Assembly (NCBI RefSeq): GCF_009905375.1 | Contig: NC_133647.1 | Location: 6,643,144-6,707,143 of the forward strand | From: Apium graveolens | Lineage: Eukaryota; Streptophyta; Magnoliopsida; Apiales; Apiaceae | DNA: 64,000 nucleotides | Reading direction: 5' to 3' | In this document: piece by piece, positions 11,641 to 22,741 of the stretch | Numbering within the stretch: the first letter of the stretch is position 1 | How the letters are laid out: each line of letters opens with the position of its first letter | Program-made: the position numbers and the translations under genes | Notes under the pieces: generated by a model | Database searches by the model: none | Told to the model about the DNA's origin: nothing | The model's input: only the letters and a program-made list of their open reading frames with translations

Positions 11641-12838
11641 CTCAAACACAATCTGTTGAGTATCAGCTAACTTTGTGATAAAGGCAATTCAGTAACCTTC
11701 AACTCAGAAACCTGTGTTGTGACAAACAAGAGGAGCAACAAAGTGGTTTTCACTGGAGTGAGAAAAGGAAATGTGTACTTAGCTGACTTCAACTCATCAA
11801 ATGCAGAATCTGTTACTTGTCTTCTCAGTAAAGTAAGTAAAGATGAAAGTTGGCTATGATACAAGAAGCTATCCCATCTAAACTTCAAGACAATGAATGA
11901 ACTTGTAAAGAAAGAACTGGTTATAAGCATTGCTCAAGTGGAGTTTTCTAAGGATGGACTGCGTGATGCTTGCCAAAAGGGAAAGCAAATTAAAGCATAA
12001 TTTAAAGAAGCTTGATTCAACAATTGAAGGACCTTTACAACTACTACACATGGATTTGTTTGGACCATTCAATGTATTTTCCATCTCAAGGAAAAGATTT
12101 TACCTAGTAATTGTTGATGATTTCTCAAAGTTCTATTGGACATATTTCCTTAAGTCCAAAGATGAGGCTAGTGAAATCATCATCAATCACATAAGGCAAG
12201 TCAACAATCATCCCGATTTTAAGGTTAGAAGAATCAGGAGTGACAATGGAACTGAGTTCAAGAATTCTGTCATGAGAGTATTTTGTGAAGAAAATGGGAT
12301 TTTGCATGAGTTTTCAGCAGCAAGAACTCCACAACAAAATGGAGTAGTAGAAAGAAAGAACATATCACTTATTGAAGCTGCAAGGACAATGCTTGAAGAG
12401 TCTAAGTTATCAATATATTTCTGGGCTGAAGCTGTAAATACTGCATGCTACACTCATAATATTTCTCTGGTTAATCAAGCAAAATGCATGACTCCCTATC
12501 AATTGTTCAAGAACAAGAAGCCAACTCTAAATTTTCTTCATGTCTTTTGCTACAAATGATATATTTTGAGAAATCAAACTGATCAGAATGAGAAGTTTGA
12601 TGCTAAAGCAGATAAAGTAATTGTTGTTGGATATGCTGTTGGTAAAGCATATAGAGTCTACAATCTAAGAACCAACATTGTTGTGGAATCAATACATGTT
12701 GTGTTTGATGATAAAAAGATTGAAGGAGTGCAAGATGGAGATTACCATGAGAGCCTCAAATTTGACAATGTGGAGATGGTTAGTGATGACAGTGATGATG
12801 AAAGTGATCAAGAAACAGTATCAAAGGATAATACATAA
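11641..12838 (+). pseudogene. SIRE copia integrase region
   Basis: Begins in the GAG-pre-integrase region (GVRKGNVYLADF; KLSHLNFKTMNELVKKELV), with a Trp-to-stop change near 11858. It continues as an open integrase core 11930-12559 with the DDE residues in MDLFGPF, RSDNGTEFKN and TPQQNGVVERKN. After a stop near 12557 the C-terminal part runs to 12838 (DAKADKVIVVGYAVGKAYRVYN, VVESIHVVFDD). Family role: inserts retrotransposon cDNA. The CACTA terminus abuts its left side mid-gene. Confidence 0.85.
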
Positions 12839-13190
12839 AAATCCACTACCAATGAAGCACAAAATTCAACATCTGTCGAGTTGCAAAATGCTTCATCCGT
12901 CGGGAGATAATCTGCTTTATCCGTTGGGAGACAATCAGCTTCATCCGTCGGTACTCAAAATTCACCATCCGTCGAGTGTTCAAAAGAAGCTGAAAGTAAG
13001 AATAGATCACTTACAGAAAATTCCCCTTTCTCAAATCAAAAATCCATTAACTTAGGGGGAGTTTCTAATAATCAAAACTCAATCACACATCAAGACAACA
13101 ATGAGGCCTCTTCATCTAGAGCTAATCCACCACAACAAAGAAAATGGACAAAGGATCATCCATTTGAGCTCATCATTGGTGATGTATCTT
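12839..13190 (+). other. Integrase-RT linker of SIRE element containing ATCCGTCGG-type repeats
   Basis: The normal low-complexity linker between integrase and RT. At 12893-12976 it contains four copies of a catccgtcgg-like motif (spelled catccgtcggg, tatccgttggg, catccgtcggt and catccgtcgag) at about 22-27-base spacing. The same motif recurs in the spacer after pol and in the LTR of this element. Confidence 0.6.
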
Positions 13191-13790
13191 CTAGAGTTCA
13201 AACAAGAAGAGCAACTCAGGAAAAATGTCAATACAACAGCATCCTCTCTAAGGAAGAACCAAAGAAGGTAGAAGAAGCTTTGTTGGATCCTGTATGGATT
13301 TTATCTATGCAGGAGGAGCTAAACCAATTTGAAAGGAAAAATATATGGAAGCTGGTGCCCAAGCCTAAATGAAAGAATCCAATAGATACCAAATGGGTAT
13401 TCAGAAACAAGATGGATGAAAATGGCTTAATAGTCAGGAACAAATCTAGATTGGTTGCTAAGGGGTATTGCCAATAAGAGGGAATAGATTTGGATGAAAC
13501 TTTTGTTCATGTTGCAAGACTTGAAGCCATCAGAATTTTTTTAGCCTAAGCAGCCCATGCCAATTTCAAAGTCTATCAAATGGATGTCAAGAGTGCATTT
13601 CTAAATGGAGATTTGGAGGAGGAAGTCTATGTCAGTCAGCCTCATGGTTTTGAAGATCCAAATTTTCCAGAATATGTCTACTATCTTTTGAAATCACTTT
13701 ATGGACTGAAGAAAGCACCTAGAGCCTGGTATGACACTTTGTCAAAGTTTATTTTAGAGAATCACTTCACTAGAGGTTAAGCAAATTAGT
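13190..13790 (+). pseudogene. SIRE copia reverse transcriptase, catalytic centre deleted
   Basis: Recognisable RT blocks: [58 protein letters not shown]. After ENHFTRG the sequence jumps straight to [20 protein letters not shown]. The intervening segment, which in this family carries the YVDD catalytic motif and the FFLGL block, is absent (about 60 codons), so there is an internal deletion near 13777. Stops are also present (near 13371, 13477 and 13547). The protein cannot be an active polymerase. Confidence 0.85.
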
Positions 13791-14597
13791 GATGGAATAT
13801 TCATTAGTCAAACTAAATATATTTATGATCTTTTAAAGAAGTTTGATCTAATGGATTGCATATCTGCAAAAACTCCAATGGCCACTGCAACTAAGTTTAA
13901 ATTAAACATTACTGAAAAGTTTGTGGATATTTCAAGTTATAGGGGTATGGTTGGCTCACTTCTATACTTAACAGCTAGTAGGCCAGATATAATATTTGTT
14001 ACATGTCTTTATGCTAGATTTGAGGCTGATCCTAGAGAATCTCATTTAGTAGCTATTAAGAGAATTTTCAGATATCTCAAGGGAACACCAAAACTTGGCA
14101 TTTGGTACCCTAGAGATTCTGGTTTTGATCTAACTGGTTATTCAGATGCAGATTATGCAGGTTGTAGAATTGATAGAAAAAGTACAACAGGAACCTGTCA
14201 ATTTCTAGGAAACAAGCTTGTGTCCTTGTTCAGTAAAATACAAAATTCAGTTTCTACTTCTACAACTGAAGCTGAATATATTGCTGCTGGCAGTTGCTGT
14301 GCACAGATTTTGTGGATGAAAAACCAATTGCTAGACTATGGTCTGCAAGTGGAAAAGATTCCCATTTTCTGTGATAACACAAGTACTATTTCCATCACTG
14401 AAAATCCAGTACAACATTCAAGAACAAAGCACATAGACATCAAGTACCACTTCATAAGGGAACATGTAATGAATAATACTGTGGAACTACATTTTGTTCC
14501 AAGTGAAAAACAGCTTGCAGATATATTTACCAAGCCACCGGATGAATCCACCTTTTCAACGTTGGTAAGTGAGTTAGGTATGTTAAATTACTCTTGA
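13791..14597 (+). pseudogene. SIRE copia RT thumb and RNase H
   Basis: A continuous open frame from 13851 to the TGA ending 14597: YRGMVGSLLYLTASRPDI, IKRIFRYLKGTPKLGIWYP, then the RNase H region (LTGYSDADYAGCRIDRKSTT, STTEAEYIAAGSCCAQILWM, IFCDNTSTISITENPVQHSR, TKHIDIKYHFIREHV). It ends in ADIFTKPPDE ... LGMLNYS, the usual C-terminus of copia pol. RNase H acidic residues are present. The reading frame is intact here but separated from the rest of pol by the RT deletion. Confidence 0.85.
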
Positions 14598-15119
14598 ATT
14601 TTTACAGATAATTTGCAAGTTGTAATGCAACCATAAATTTAATTGATTTTTCAGTCTTAGATGTAATTTTGGCTAAGTCAAAATTTACTTCTCGACAGAT
14701 GATCATTATCCATCGAATTTGATCATCCGTCGGTGTACAATTTGTTAATAAAATCAATTATGTTTCTGGAATATTTTTATGACTCGATGGATAACTGATT
14801 TATCCTCATCCATTGAATTATCTCATTCTTAGCCGTTGATTCTCTGAACATTATCCATTGAGTATACTTACAGTTTGTAAGCATAACACGACGGATAATT
14901 GATGGAATTTTTACAGTTTATTTTTAAAATGGCTATTTTGGGCAATTCTTATTGGTTAATTTATTTTACTTTATTATTTTTGATAGTTATTTCTAAGATA
15001 GTATAAAAGCATAATTCATTTTCATTGCTTTTCTTTTATCATTCTCAAATCATCTGCTCTAATTTCTTTCTTTCTCAAAAGCAATTATCATCTCTCTCTG
15101 CAATTTTCACTCTCTGACA
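14598..15119 (+). other. Spacer between pol and env-like ORF of SIRE element
   Basis: Non-coding. It contains further copies of the dispersed motif (catccgtcgg, gactcgatggataa, cacgacggataa and related variants) between about 14690 and 14900. A possible TATA-like element (gatagtataaaagc, about 14996-15009) and a CT-rich leader (15050-15115) precede the ATG at 15120, which could drive a separate transcript of the env-like ORF. The promoter role is inference. Confidence 0.45.
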
Positions 15120-18100
15120 ATGGCACCTGTCGTCAAGATCATGTCTCAAACTGGATTTATCTACGAGAAGAACAATTTCACTGTTCTTTTGAACAAGGGG
15201 ATTCAACAGTCAGGTGACTACCACAAAATGATGGATTTTGTGAAGAACTGCAAACTCAACTATGCCATGCTGGAATCACCCACCATCTACTGTGAGGTTG
15301 TTGATGAAATGTGGACGATTGCATCATGCAACTCAACTGATAAGACTATCACATTCACTACTACAGGTAAGGAATTCTGTGTTAATAGTGATATTGTTAA
15401 AGCATGTTTCAAAATTCCTGATAATACTGTAACTTCACCACACACAGACACTGACATTGTTAATATGCTTAACTCCATGGGCTATGCACTCTCCACTTCA
15501 AAATTAAGTGAAATTAGGAGGCTGAGTCTTAGAAAGGAATGGGGTTTTCTGTGTGATGTAGTTACTAAGGTATTTTCTGGTAAAATCAGTAATTTTGATT
15601 CAGTTAATATCTCTATGCTTAACATGCTTTACATGCTAGTGACTGATAAATTTTTTAAATTTAGTGATCTTGTCTTAATTGAGTTGGGGTTTAAGTTAGG
15701 GGAGTTAAATAAGAGAGGTAAAAATGTTTACTATGCTAGATTTTTAATGATGATTGCTAAACACCTATCTGAGAATATTGTGCTTGAGAACCCAACCAAC
15801 AAATTAAATTGCTGGGTTCAAGAAAGAAGAATCATTGCAGATTTGAACAGGGCAAGCCATCACAAAGATGTGCCACTCTTCTATTTTCCTGTTATGGAGG
15901 CACCTCAGGTAAGTGAGGTAATTTCAACTGTCTCTACTCTTCCAACCTCACAAACTTCTTTACATTCTAGTGTAGTTATGGCAACTATGTCATTGACCCA
16001 ACAGTTGCCTACCCAAGCTACCAAACCTAAAATTTCAAAAAAAAGACAAAGAAAGCCCCCTCTGGTGTCTCTCAAAAGATGCCAGTTGTAAAATCCACCA
16101 AACTAAAAGAGGGGAGTGTGAAGGTGGGTAAGAAAGGTGAGGGACAGGGTGAACATCAAAGAAATCCTAAGGATAAGGATGGAGAGGTGAGTATTTCCCA
16201 GCCTAGCCACACTGCAGTTTCTCAACAAACTACAGTGCTTAATAAGGATATAAGTTCATTACTAGTTGCATCCTCCCAAAAGGATTTGACTATTGAACAA
16301 AGCTCTCAGCCAAGAGCACAATCCAAAAGGGTAAGGGACACAAGCTCACCCGAAGCTTATATCAAGCTGTTATAGATTCCATTTCCCTGGATGCTGAGAC
16401 ATTTACTCACCCTGTGCCAGCTTATCAGACTCTAGCTGTACAGGGCAATGAGGAGGCTGAAAGATTGCTAAACTTGGTGCATACAACACAATCTTTACAA
16501 AGAGAAAATGATGCAATCACTGATATGCCTTCCAACATTGGAAGTGATTTGGAACTGGATGAGACTTCCTTTGAAGATGCTGGTGGTGATGATGAGGAAG
16601 ATAGCATGGACATGGGGGGGATGCAGATATTCCTGCCTGGATGTTCACAAAAGAATGCTCCTACTCATACCTGCAATCAACACTTTTCAAGCTGATTCAT
16701 GACACCCAAGCAGCCATTCAGGCATCTTCCAATGCTAGCATAAATCAACTACTCAAAGCACATCTTGAAGCACTTCGGCTGCATAAGATTCAAACCCTCC
16801 AACACAGTCAGAGTATGGATGCCATCAAACAGGAAATTTCTGAAGTCAAGAAGGATGTTATGGAAAGGATGGATGCTAGACTTCCGTCAACCACCATGAC
16901 TGAAATTGCTCACAAACTAAGGAAGGAGGCTGATCTAAATAGGAAAGTTGAGGCCATGGACTCATGACTATTTGCTGTAGAGAAGTCAATTGCAAAGATA
17001 CTAAACAATCAAGAAGCTCAGACTGCATTTCTCCAACAACCGGTGGCAGCTCAACTCCCTCCCACACAACTTGATGATAACAAAAAGGGGGAGAAAGGAT
17101 CAAGTGAGGGGGAGCAACAGCTTAACATTCAAGTCAATAAAGTAATTGTGCCTACAATTACTTTCACCAAGCCACCAACAACAAACAAGATTGATCTAAT
17201 AAATGAAGCAGCAGCCACATTGAGAGCATCTGAAAAGAAGCAGTTTAGCCCAATCAACTGGGAGAAAATTGATGAGGACATTCAAAAGAATTTTGGGCTA
17301 ACAAATGAGCCTGAAAAATAGCCATTCATCACTCTCAAGTCAGGAAAATTTCTGTGAATGATATGACCATGAACTATTTGGAGAGAGGCCAAACATCCTA
17401 CATCAAATCTCCAAAGGCAGATATAATCATGAAGCCAAAGGTTAACTACCAAAAATCTTCACTAAAGAATCCTTTGGACACAGTGTATAAGACACCAAAG
17501 CCTGATGAGAAGAAACTATTGTCAGGATTTATTGCATTCTACAAGGATCCAGCTGATTCAGTATTGAAGAGGAGAATTGCCAAAGATTTCAGAAATGGTA
17601 AGGAAATTTGTGTGGTGGCTGGACACCCTCAATTTGTCGAAGCAAAAAAGGAAGAAAAGACAAGATTAAAGCAAGAAACGAAGCAAGCTGCTCTAGATGC
17701 TAAAAGGCTCAAACAAAAGAAGGAGCAAGCTGCTACCTTGGCCAAGCTGCAAGCTATGAAACCTACACAATATGTTCCTGAACAACCATCTGAAACCACT
17801 GAATTTAAGGAACTGAAGATGCAAGAAGAATCACAACGGAAAAAAAGTTTTAGATACAAACTTCATGCAAAGAGGAAAGTGAACTTTGATGAAAATGATT
17901 TGGAAGATCAGTTTCCTAAAAAGTCTACATCTGCAACAACTCAAACATCCATGCTCTCTGTGGCACATGAAGAATTCAAGATAGATCAATCCAAGAATTT
18001 TTATGGTGAACCTATTATCCCTAAGGATGAACCAATAGACTGGGAAAGTCTGCCAATTCCTGACTTCAATTTGCTAATCCCTAACAAGCCAAAGAGAACA

Positions 18101-18747
18101 AAGTCAAGAGCAGTCAAGAAAGTAAAGCCCTCAACTCTCAGATTCAAGTCCCTAACCAAAGCTCAACCCAAAGTCAACAAGGGGATATTATGTACATCTG
18201 TGACATCAAGGACTTCTCTGATCTAAACCTCTATCTAGATGAATTGGAAGAAGTTAGAGGGATTGATGCCTACAGGAATCTACGTGAAAGGTTAGTTTTC
18301 AAGTACAAGGGAGGAAAAGAGATACAATGGCCACTTCACAGGATCCTTCAAGAAAGCCAATCTTTGATGATAAAGGTTTATTCATCCTTCAAGAAGAAGT
18401 TTGGATTTAATGTGACAGCTAGAAGACTTGTTATAAAGAAGATTGAAGAACTGAGGAGTATTAGAGCCAAAGATGCACTCCCAAAGACTCTAACTATTAC
18501 TTACATAGCGAATAAAGTGCATCTAAGACCCTACTGGATGATGGAATTCATGGATGATAAAGGAGTTAGAAGATTTTTCAGCTTAGAAGACCAATTGAGC
18601 ATCTCTAGCAATGAGACTCTTTTGGAAATGCAAGAAATGCAAAATCTCTCAGAATCTGATGAACTGGAATTCTACAGACAGCTCCAAAATCAGATAGAAG
18701 AAAATAATAAAAAGCTTGGAAAGAGATCCAGATCTTCAAGGAAATAG
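15120..18747 (+). pseudogene. env-like / extra ORF of SIRE-lineage copia element
   Basis: Start ATG 15120 (MAPVVKIMSQTGFIYEK). The first frame runs to 16091, then coding sense continues in shifted frames: 16079-16375, 16414-16640, 16641-16967, 17043-17321, 17354-18226 and 18190-18747. Blocks: an N-terminal globular region with NCKLNYAMLESPTIYCEV and ITFTTTGKEFCVNSDIVKAC; a Thr/Gln/Lys-rich middle; an acidic run (16560-16610); a Lys/Gln-rich coiled-coil-like stretch (KEEKTRLKQETKQAALDAKR and following, about 17650-17760); and a C-terminal block FFSLEDQLSISSNETLLEMQ ending KRSRSSRK. No signal peptide or membrane segment is evident, so the historical name 'env-like' should not be read as function. 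Several frameshifts make it non-functional. Confidence 0.75.
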
Positions 18748-18781
18748 ATTAATTTGCTCAGGCTAGAGAAGCACCTTGAAA

Positions 18782-18786
18782 ATGAT
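18782..18786. repeat. Target-site duplication ATGAT (left copy) of gypsy element
   Basis: Five bases directly before the TGTAAC start of the 5' LTR, identical to 32162-32166 after the 3' LTR. Confidence 0.9.
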
Positions 18787-19378
18787 TGTAACGACCGAGG
18801 AATTACGCTTGTATTATATTATAATAATAATAAATTATGTGTATTATTATGTGATTAAATGTGTTAAGTCGTTGAACCCTAACTGTTATGTGTTATGTGT
18901 TGGTTGTTTTGATCCAAACGTGTTTTGGATATTTATTGAGCGTTCTATCGTCAGTTATATATATTATATCAAAACCTGTACAGCTCAAAACTATGTTTTA
19001 AAAGCCCGTATTTCAAACAAAATCATTGGCCCTATTTTGCCAAAAATGCCCTATACCGTATCGCTATTCTGAACCCCTAGACGTTTTACAAATTGACCTT
19101 TTTCGCGAAAAACGACTTTTCCGGACCCCTTCGGGTACCAAAAACCCCACAAAAATCACATTCTTATTTTTATATGATTATGAAATTATCATATATCATT
19201 TTTCTTTGTATTTTTGTATTTTTCATAATTTTTGGGAATTTTTAGTATTTATTTTGTATTTATTGGATATTTAAAAATTCATTATTAATACCCAAAAATT
19301 ATAAAAATTGGGGCCAAATATTTTTATTAGGAGTGTAATTAGACCCTTAATTTTACTTAGGGGTATTATTTTCATAAA

Positions 19379-19476
19379 TATAAATACCTGAATTACTATT
19401 AATTAAATCAGTTAATTATAATTAAAAATCAGAAAATAAAAAAAAAAATCAGAAAAGGGAATTAGGGTTAGGGTTT
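19379..19476 (+). promoter_or_regulatory. Candidate LTR promoter: TATA box and telobox-like motif
   Basis: TATAAATA at 19379-19386 is followed about 80 bases downstream by ttagggttagggttt (19462-19476), a double telobox-like motif of the kind found near plant transcription starts. The following sequence becomes GC-richer and resembles a transcribed leader, with a possible splice donor near 19540 (gtgagtactc). The same arrangement is at 28985-29082 in the 3' LTR. Function is inferred from position and motif only. Confidence 0.45.
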
Positions 19477-21306
19477 GTGAAGAACAGAGCAGGAGGATCA
19501 AAGGCAATTTTGATCGTGATTCCGGCATCCAAATCGAACGTGTGAGTACTCGTTTTGAAGCTTGTGATCTGTACTTTCTGTTCATGTACTTATTTTCATT
19601 GATTATTGAGTTGATTTTTGATTGGTATTTTCGGGTTTTAATTTTGAATTCGGGTTTGAATTTCTAGTTGTTGTTTGATGTTATGGTTGTTAGAGACGTT
19701 TAGATCGTCGATTTTGGAGTCGAACGACACCGGTTTCGTCGATTTTGGTTGAGGTTTTAGCATCGTCGGAAAAGCGGCGACGCCGCTGTTGTTCTTCGTT
19801 TTCCGGTGACGACGTCGACGACTGGAGAAGAAGGAAGAAAGGAGAAGGTGTCTGTGTTGCGGTGCACCAGAAACGGGGAAGAAACAAGTTTGAATCACAC
19901 AATTTGGTCATGTTTTTGTCTCGCCGGATTTTCGCCGGGAAACGTCGCCGGCCTCGGATTCTGGGTTGCTGGGGTGTGTTCTTCGCGACCCGGGTTCGAC
20001 CCGGTTTGCAACCCGGTTTCGACCCGGGTTTGATCCTAAAAACCCTAATCCGGAAACCTGTGTTATGTTTCTGATATATTAATTATTTATTATATTTTCT
20101 AAAATCAGAAAATCAGTTTTAAAAATTCTGATAATTAATTAAAAATTAGTTTTATATTCTGAAAAATAGTATTATTAATTTCTAAATTATTTTATTAATT
20201 TATAAATTCGAATTTAATTATTTAATTAATTATTTAATTATTTATCTAATTATTTATTAGTTATCTAATTAATTAATAATTAGGTAATTAATTAATAATT
20301 AGGTAATTAATTAATAAATAAGGATTAAACTGATTAATAATTCGATAATTAGTTATTATTACGAGTAATAATTCGATAATGGGAATTATTATTCGAGCGA
20401 TAGTTATTCGAATAATATTGTAGTGATTATTCGTATCATATAATTAAATACCGATAATTAATTGATTAACGAATCGTATAAGTTTGAGTAATAATGTAAT
20501 AAGTTCGATAATTATATGAGGATTGCGAGTAGCTCGTATTTATACGAGTAATTAATCGTTGAGTTAGATTATAATTCGAACACATAGTAGATATTCGATA
20601 AATAGCGTATCTGTTAATAGAATCGATCGATTATTTGTAAATAATCGATCTAATCGAATAAATATCGATACGTTATAAATATTATAATAAATTGTGATTA
20701 ATCCTGATAATTAGAGATTTATTATTTTAGATTATTCAATAGGCAATTATTAATTATTTATTAGTTATTTATTTATTCAATATTTAAAAAGGTGATTAAT
20801 TATTTCGATAATTAATCACATAATTTTCAATAAACCGTAACTTCTTCATTTTAACTCCAAAAATTATAAAAAAATTATTTTTGACTTTGATTTTTCTTAA
20901 ATAATTATTTAAAAATTATTTTAGGATTTAAAAGGTTGTAATAATTATCTATATTGAATAATAAATTGAATTATCAGTGTTTAATTCATAACAATTCAAC
21001 CGTTAGTCCGATTTAAGTGAAACGAAGACCCCTAGACTTAGAAAAATGAGATGAATCCAATAAAAATGGTTGTAAGTTATAATTTATTCTGAAAAACAGT
21101 GGTTTGGTGATAATTGATAGTTCGTAGGTCCTAGTAGGGATATAATTGAGCCGAATAAATCCCGAAAAATTATAATAAAATCAGATAAGACTAGTAATGC
21201 TGGTATAAGCCTAGAATTGATTCTAAAAATAATTATAAATCTAGAAATTAATTATGTGCTTTATGTGTTACGTGTTATATGTGATTATGTGCATAAATGT
21301 GTTGTG

Positions 21307-21346
<40 letters not shown>

Positions 21347-22143
21347 AGTCAGATAGAAACGCATGGGTAGACTGATAAGGTTGCGTGATATCAATTCAAG
21401 ATACACGTATATAGTAAATTATCTAAACACCTGTCTTTCCATGATTTGTTCAGTGTTAGCAAGGCAGAGCAAGCTAGGGTCAGAAGGCAGTAAGTTAAAC
21501 CAGGTTAAGTACGCGCAAGGCAAGTTTTTCCCCTATTCTAAATTCAGAATAGTGATTTATATTTCCTTTCTATCGTATCAATTCTCTTTGATAATCATTG
21601 TTCATATACACTGTTACCCATTTATTATCACTTGTTCCATTTCATTTCAATTCTTGATTTACCCAATTTATTGAATTCCCTGTTCATATTTCAATTCCTT
21701 TACCCTACATATATTCTGGTATATCCTGGTGTTGGGATATATCAATAGCATACCGATTGTTCCGGATGCTCAGCCTTGGACTGGATGGTTACTATAAAGG
21801 CTGGGTTTTTCCCAGACCATTAATTAATAGGCCATAGTTGCCTGAGTACTCCTTATGTTGGTTGGGTCTATGCAGTTGGGTATAGATCCGCACTATATTC
21901 TGACTGATCAGCAGATTATAGTGCATATGTTGGTTCTTGTTTCCAGTCTTGTTCATTTGGCACTCGCCATTATTGGCAAATTATTATCATATACAGATAC
22001 AGATGGTTGTTCAAACCAGCAGCTTATTGGTTCATTTATTTCTCTCTCTTTATAATATATATATATATTGTTGCAGGCTTGTTGAGCAATTTTGGCTCAT
22101 TTCTTTTATTGTCACTCCTATTGTTTTACAGTTAAGGTAGAGA

Positions 22144-22260
22144 ATGAAACCCATCAGGACCCGCATAGTCAAGAAGCGAGTCAAGCAGCGGGACCCTCTT
22201 ATACCAAGAGTGTTCCTTCCTATTCCCGAAGAGAGCTTTGAATTGCCAGATCAGGTGTAG
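22144..22260 (+). CDS. 38-codon ORF in 5' LTR (basic N-terminus), uncharacterised
   Basis: ATG 22144 to TAG 22258-22260, preceded by an in-frame stop (22138-22140) and a possible splice acceptor (tttacag at 22126-22132). The peptide starts MKPIRTRIVKKRVKQRD, which is strongly basic, and ends in an acidic, Pro-containing tail (PEESFELPDQV). The copy in the 3' LTR is identical. I recognise no domain. It could be a chance ORF; codon choice looks coding-like and the surrounding LTR is far more A/T-rich, which is why I list it. Confidence 0.3.
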   Translation: MKPIRTRIVKKRVKQRDPLIPRVFLPIPEESFELPDQV

Positions 22261-22565
22261 CAGGATAAGTAGTGATGTTGGGTTGAATAAGAGTTTTGTG
22301 TAGTTGAATAAAAGATCGCGTAGTGAAACTGTAGATAGAATAAAGTTTTGTAATAAAGAGAGTTCTTGAGACAGGGTTTTATTTAGTTGGGTTTGTAATA
22401 AAGTGTAGTGCATGATTCTTGTTTCCAACCTCAACCCTTAAAAGATCCTGAGTAGTGATAGTTCGGGGTAATTATTATATTAATATTCCGCTTGTGCAGG
22501 TATAGTTGGTAATTGTTGTTAATAATGCCCCAAATCTATACCCCGGATTTGGAGGGTGTTATAGT

Positions 22566-22577
22566 TGGCATCAGAGC
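22566..22577 (+). other. Primer-binding site (initiator tRNA-Met type)
   Basis: TGGCATCAGAGC two bases after the 5' LTR end; it differs by one base from TGGTATCAGAGC, the complement of the 3' end of plant initiator tRNA-Met used by most plant gypsy elements to start minus-strand synthesis. Confidence 0.85.
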
Positions 22578-22741
22578 TTAGGATTGACCTTGGAAAACAA
22601 GAATGTTAGGGTTAAGATAAGATAGGAAAATAAGATAGGATGAGGGTAAGAGTGTTAGGATTGTTTGTTTATGTGATTAGAAGTTATGAGTTATAGGATT
22701 GTGATTTGATGGTTTTGTGTTATTATTTTTATGTATATTAG

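Larger units (their letters stand above)
18787..22563 (+). repeat. 5' LTR of the gypsy element
   Basis: 3.78 kb, starting TGTAACGACC and ending GGTGTTATA, unusually long compared with the ~5.8 kb internal region. It holds a promoter-like region (TATA at 19379, telobox at 19462), a GC-rich leader (19480-20040), a very AT-rich stretch (20080-20900), a TA microsatellite (about 21309-21342) and a 38-codon ORF near its 3' end. ORFs in the GC-rich leader are seen in both LTRs because the LTRs are copies of each other; I see no evidence that they are genes. Confidence 0.93.

Noticed and set aside
15120..18747. An endogenous viral envelope gene
   Set aside because: It belongs to a SIRE copia element and shows no signal peptide, membrane anchor or fusion segment; 'env-like' is only a positional label.
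19638..20074. Overlapping ORFs in the GC-rich part of the gypsy LTR (also 29296-29680)
   Set aside because: They appear in several frames and both strands because the segment is GC-rich; substitutions between the two LTR copies change residues freely and no domain is visible.
21363..22434. LTR ORFs of 66-103 codons, duplicated at 30961-32032
   Set aside because: The duplication is simply that of the LTR, and sequences are hydrophobic A/T-derived strings without domain features.
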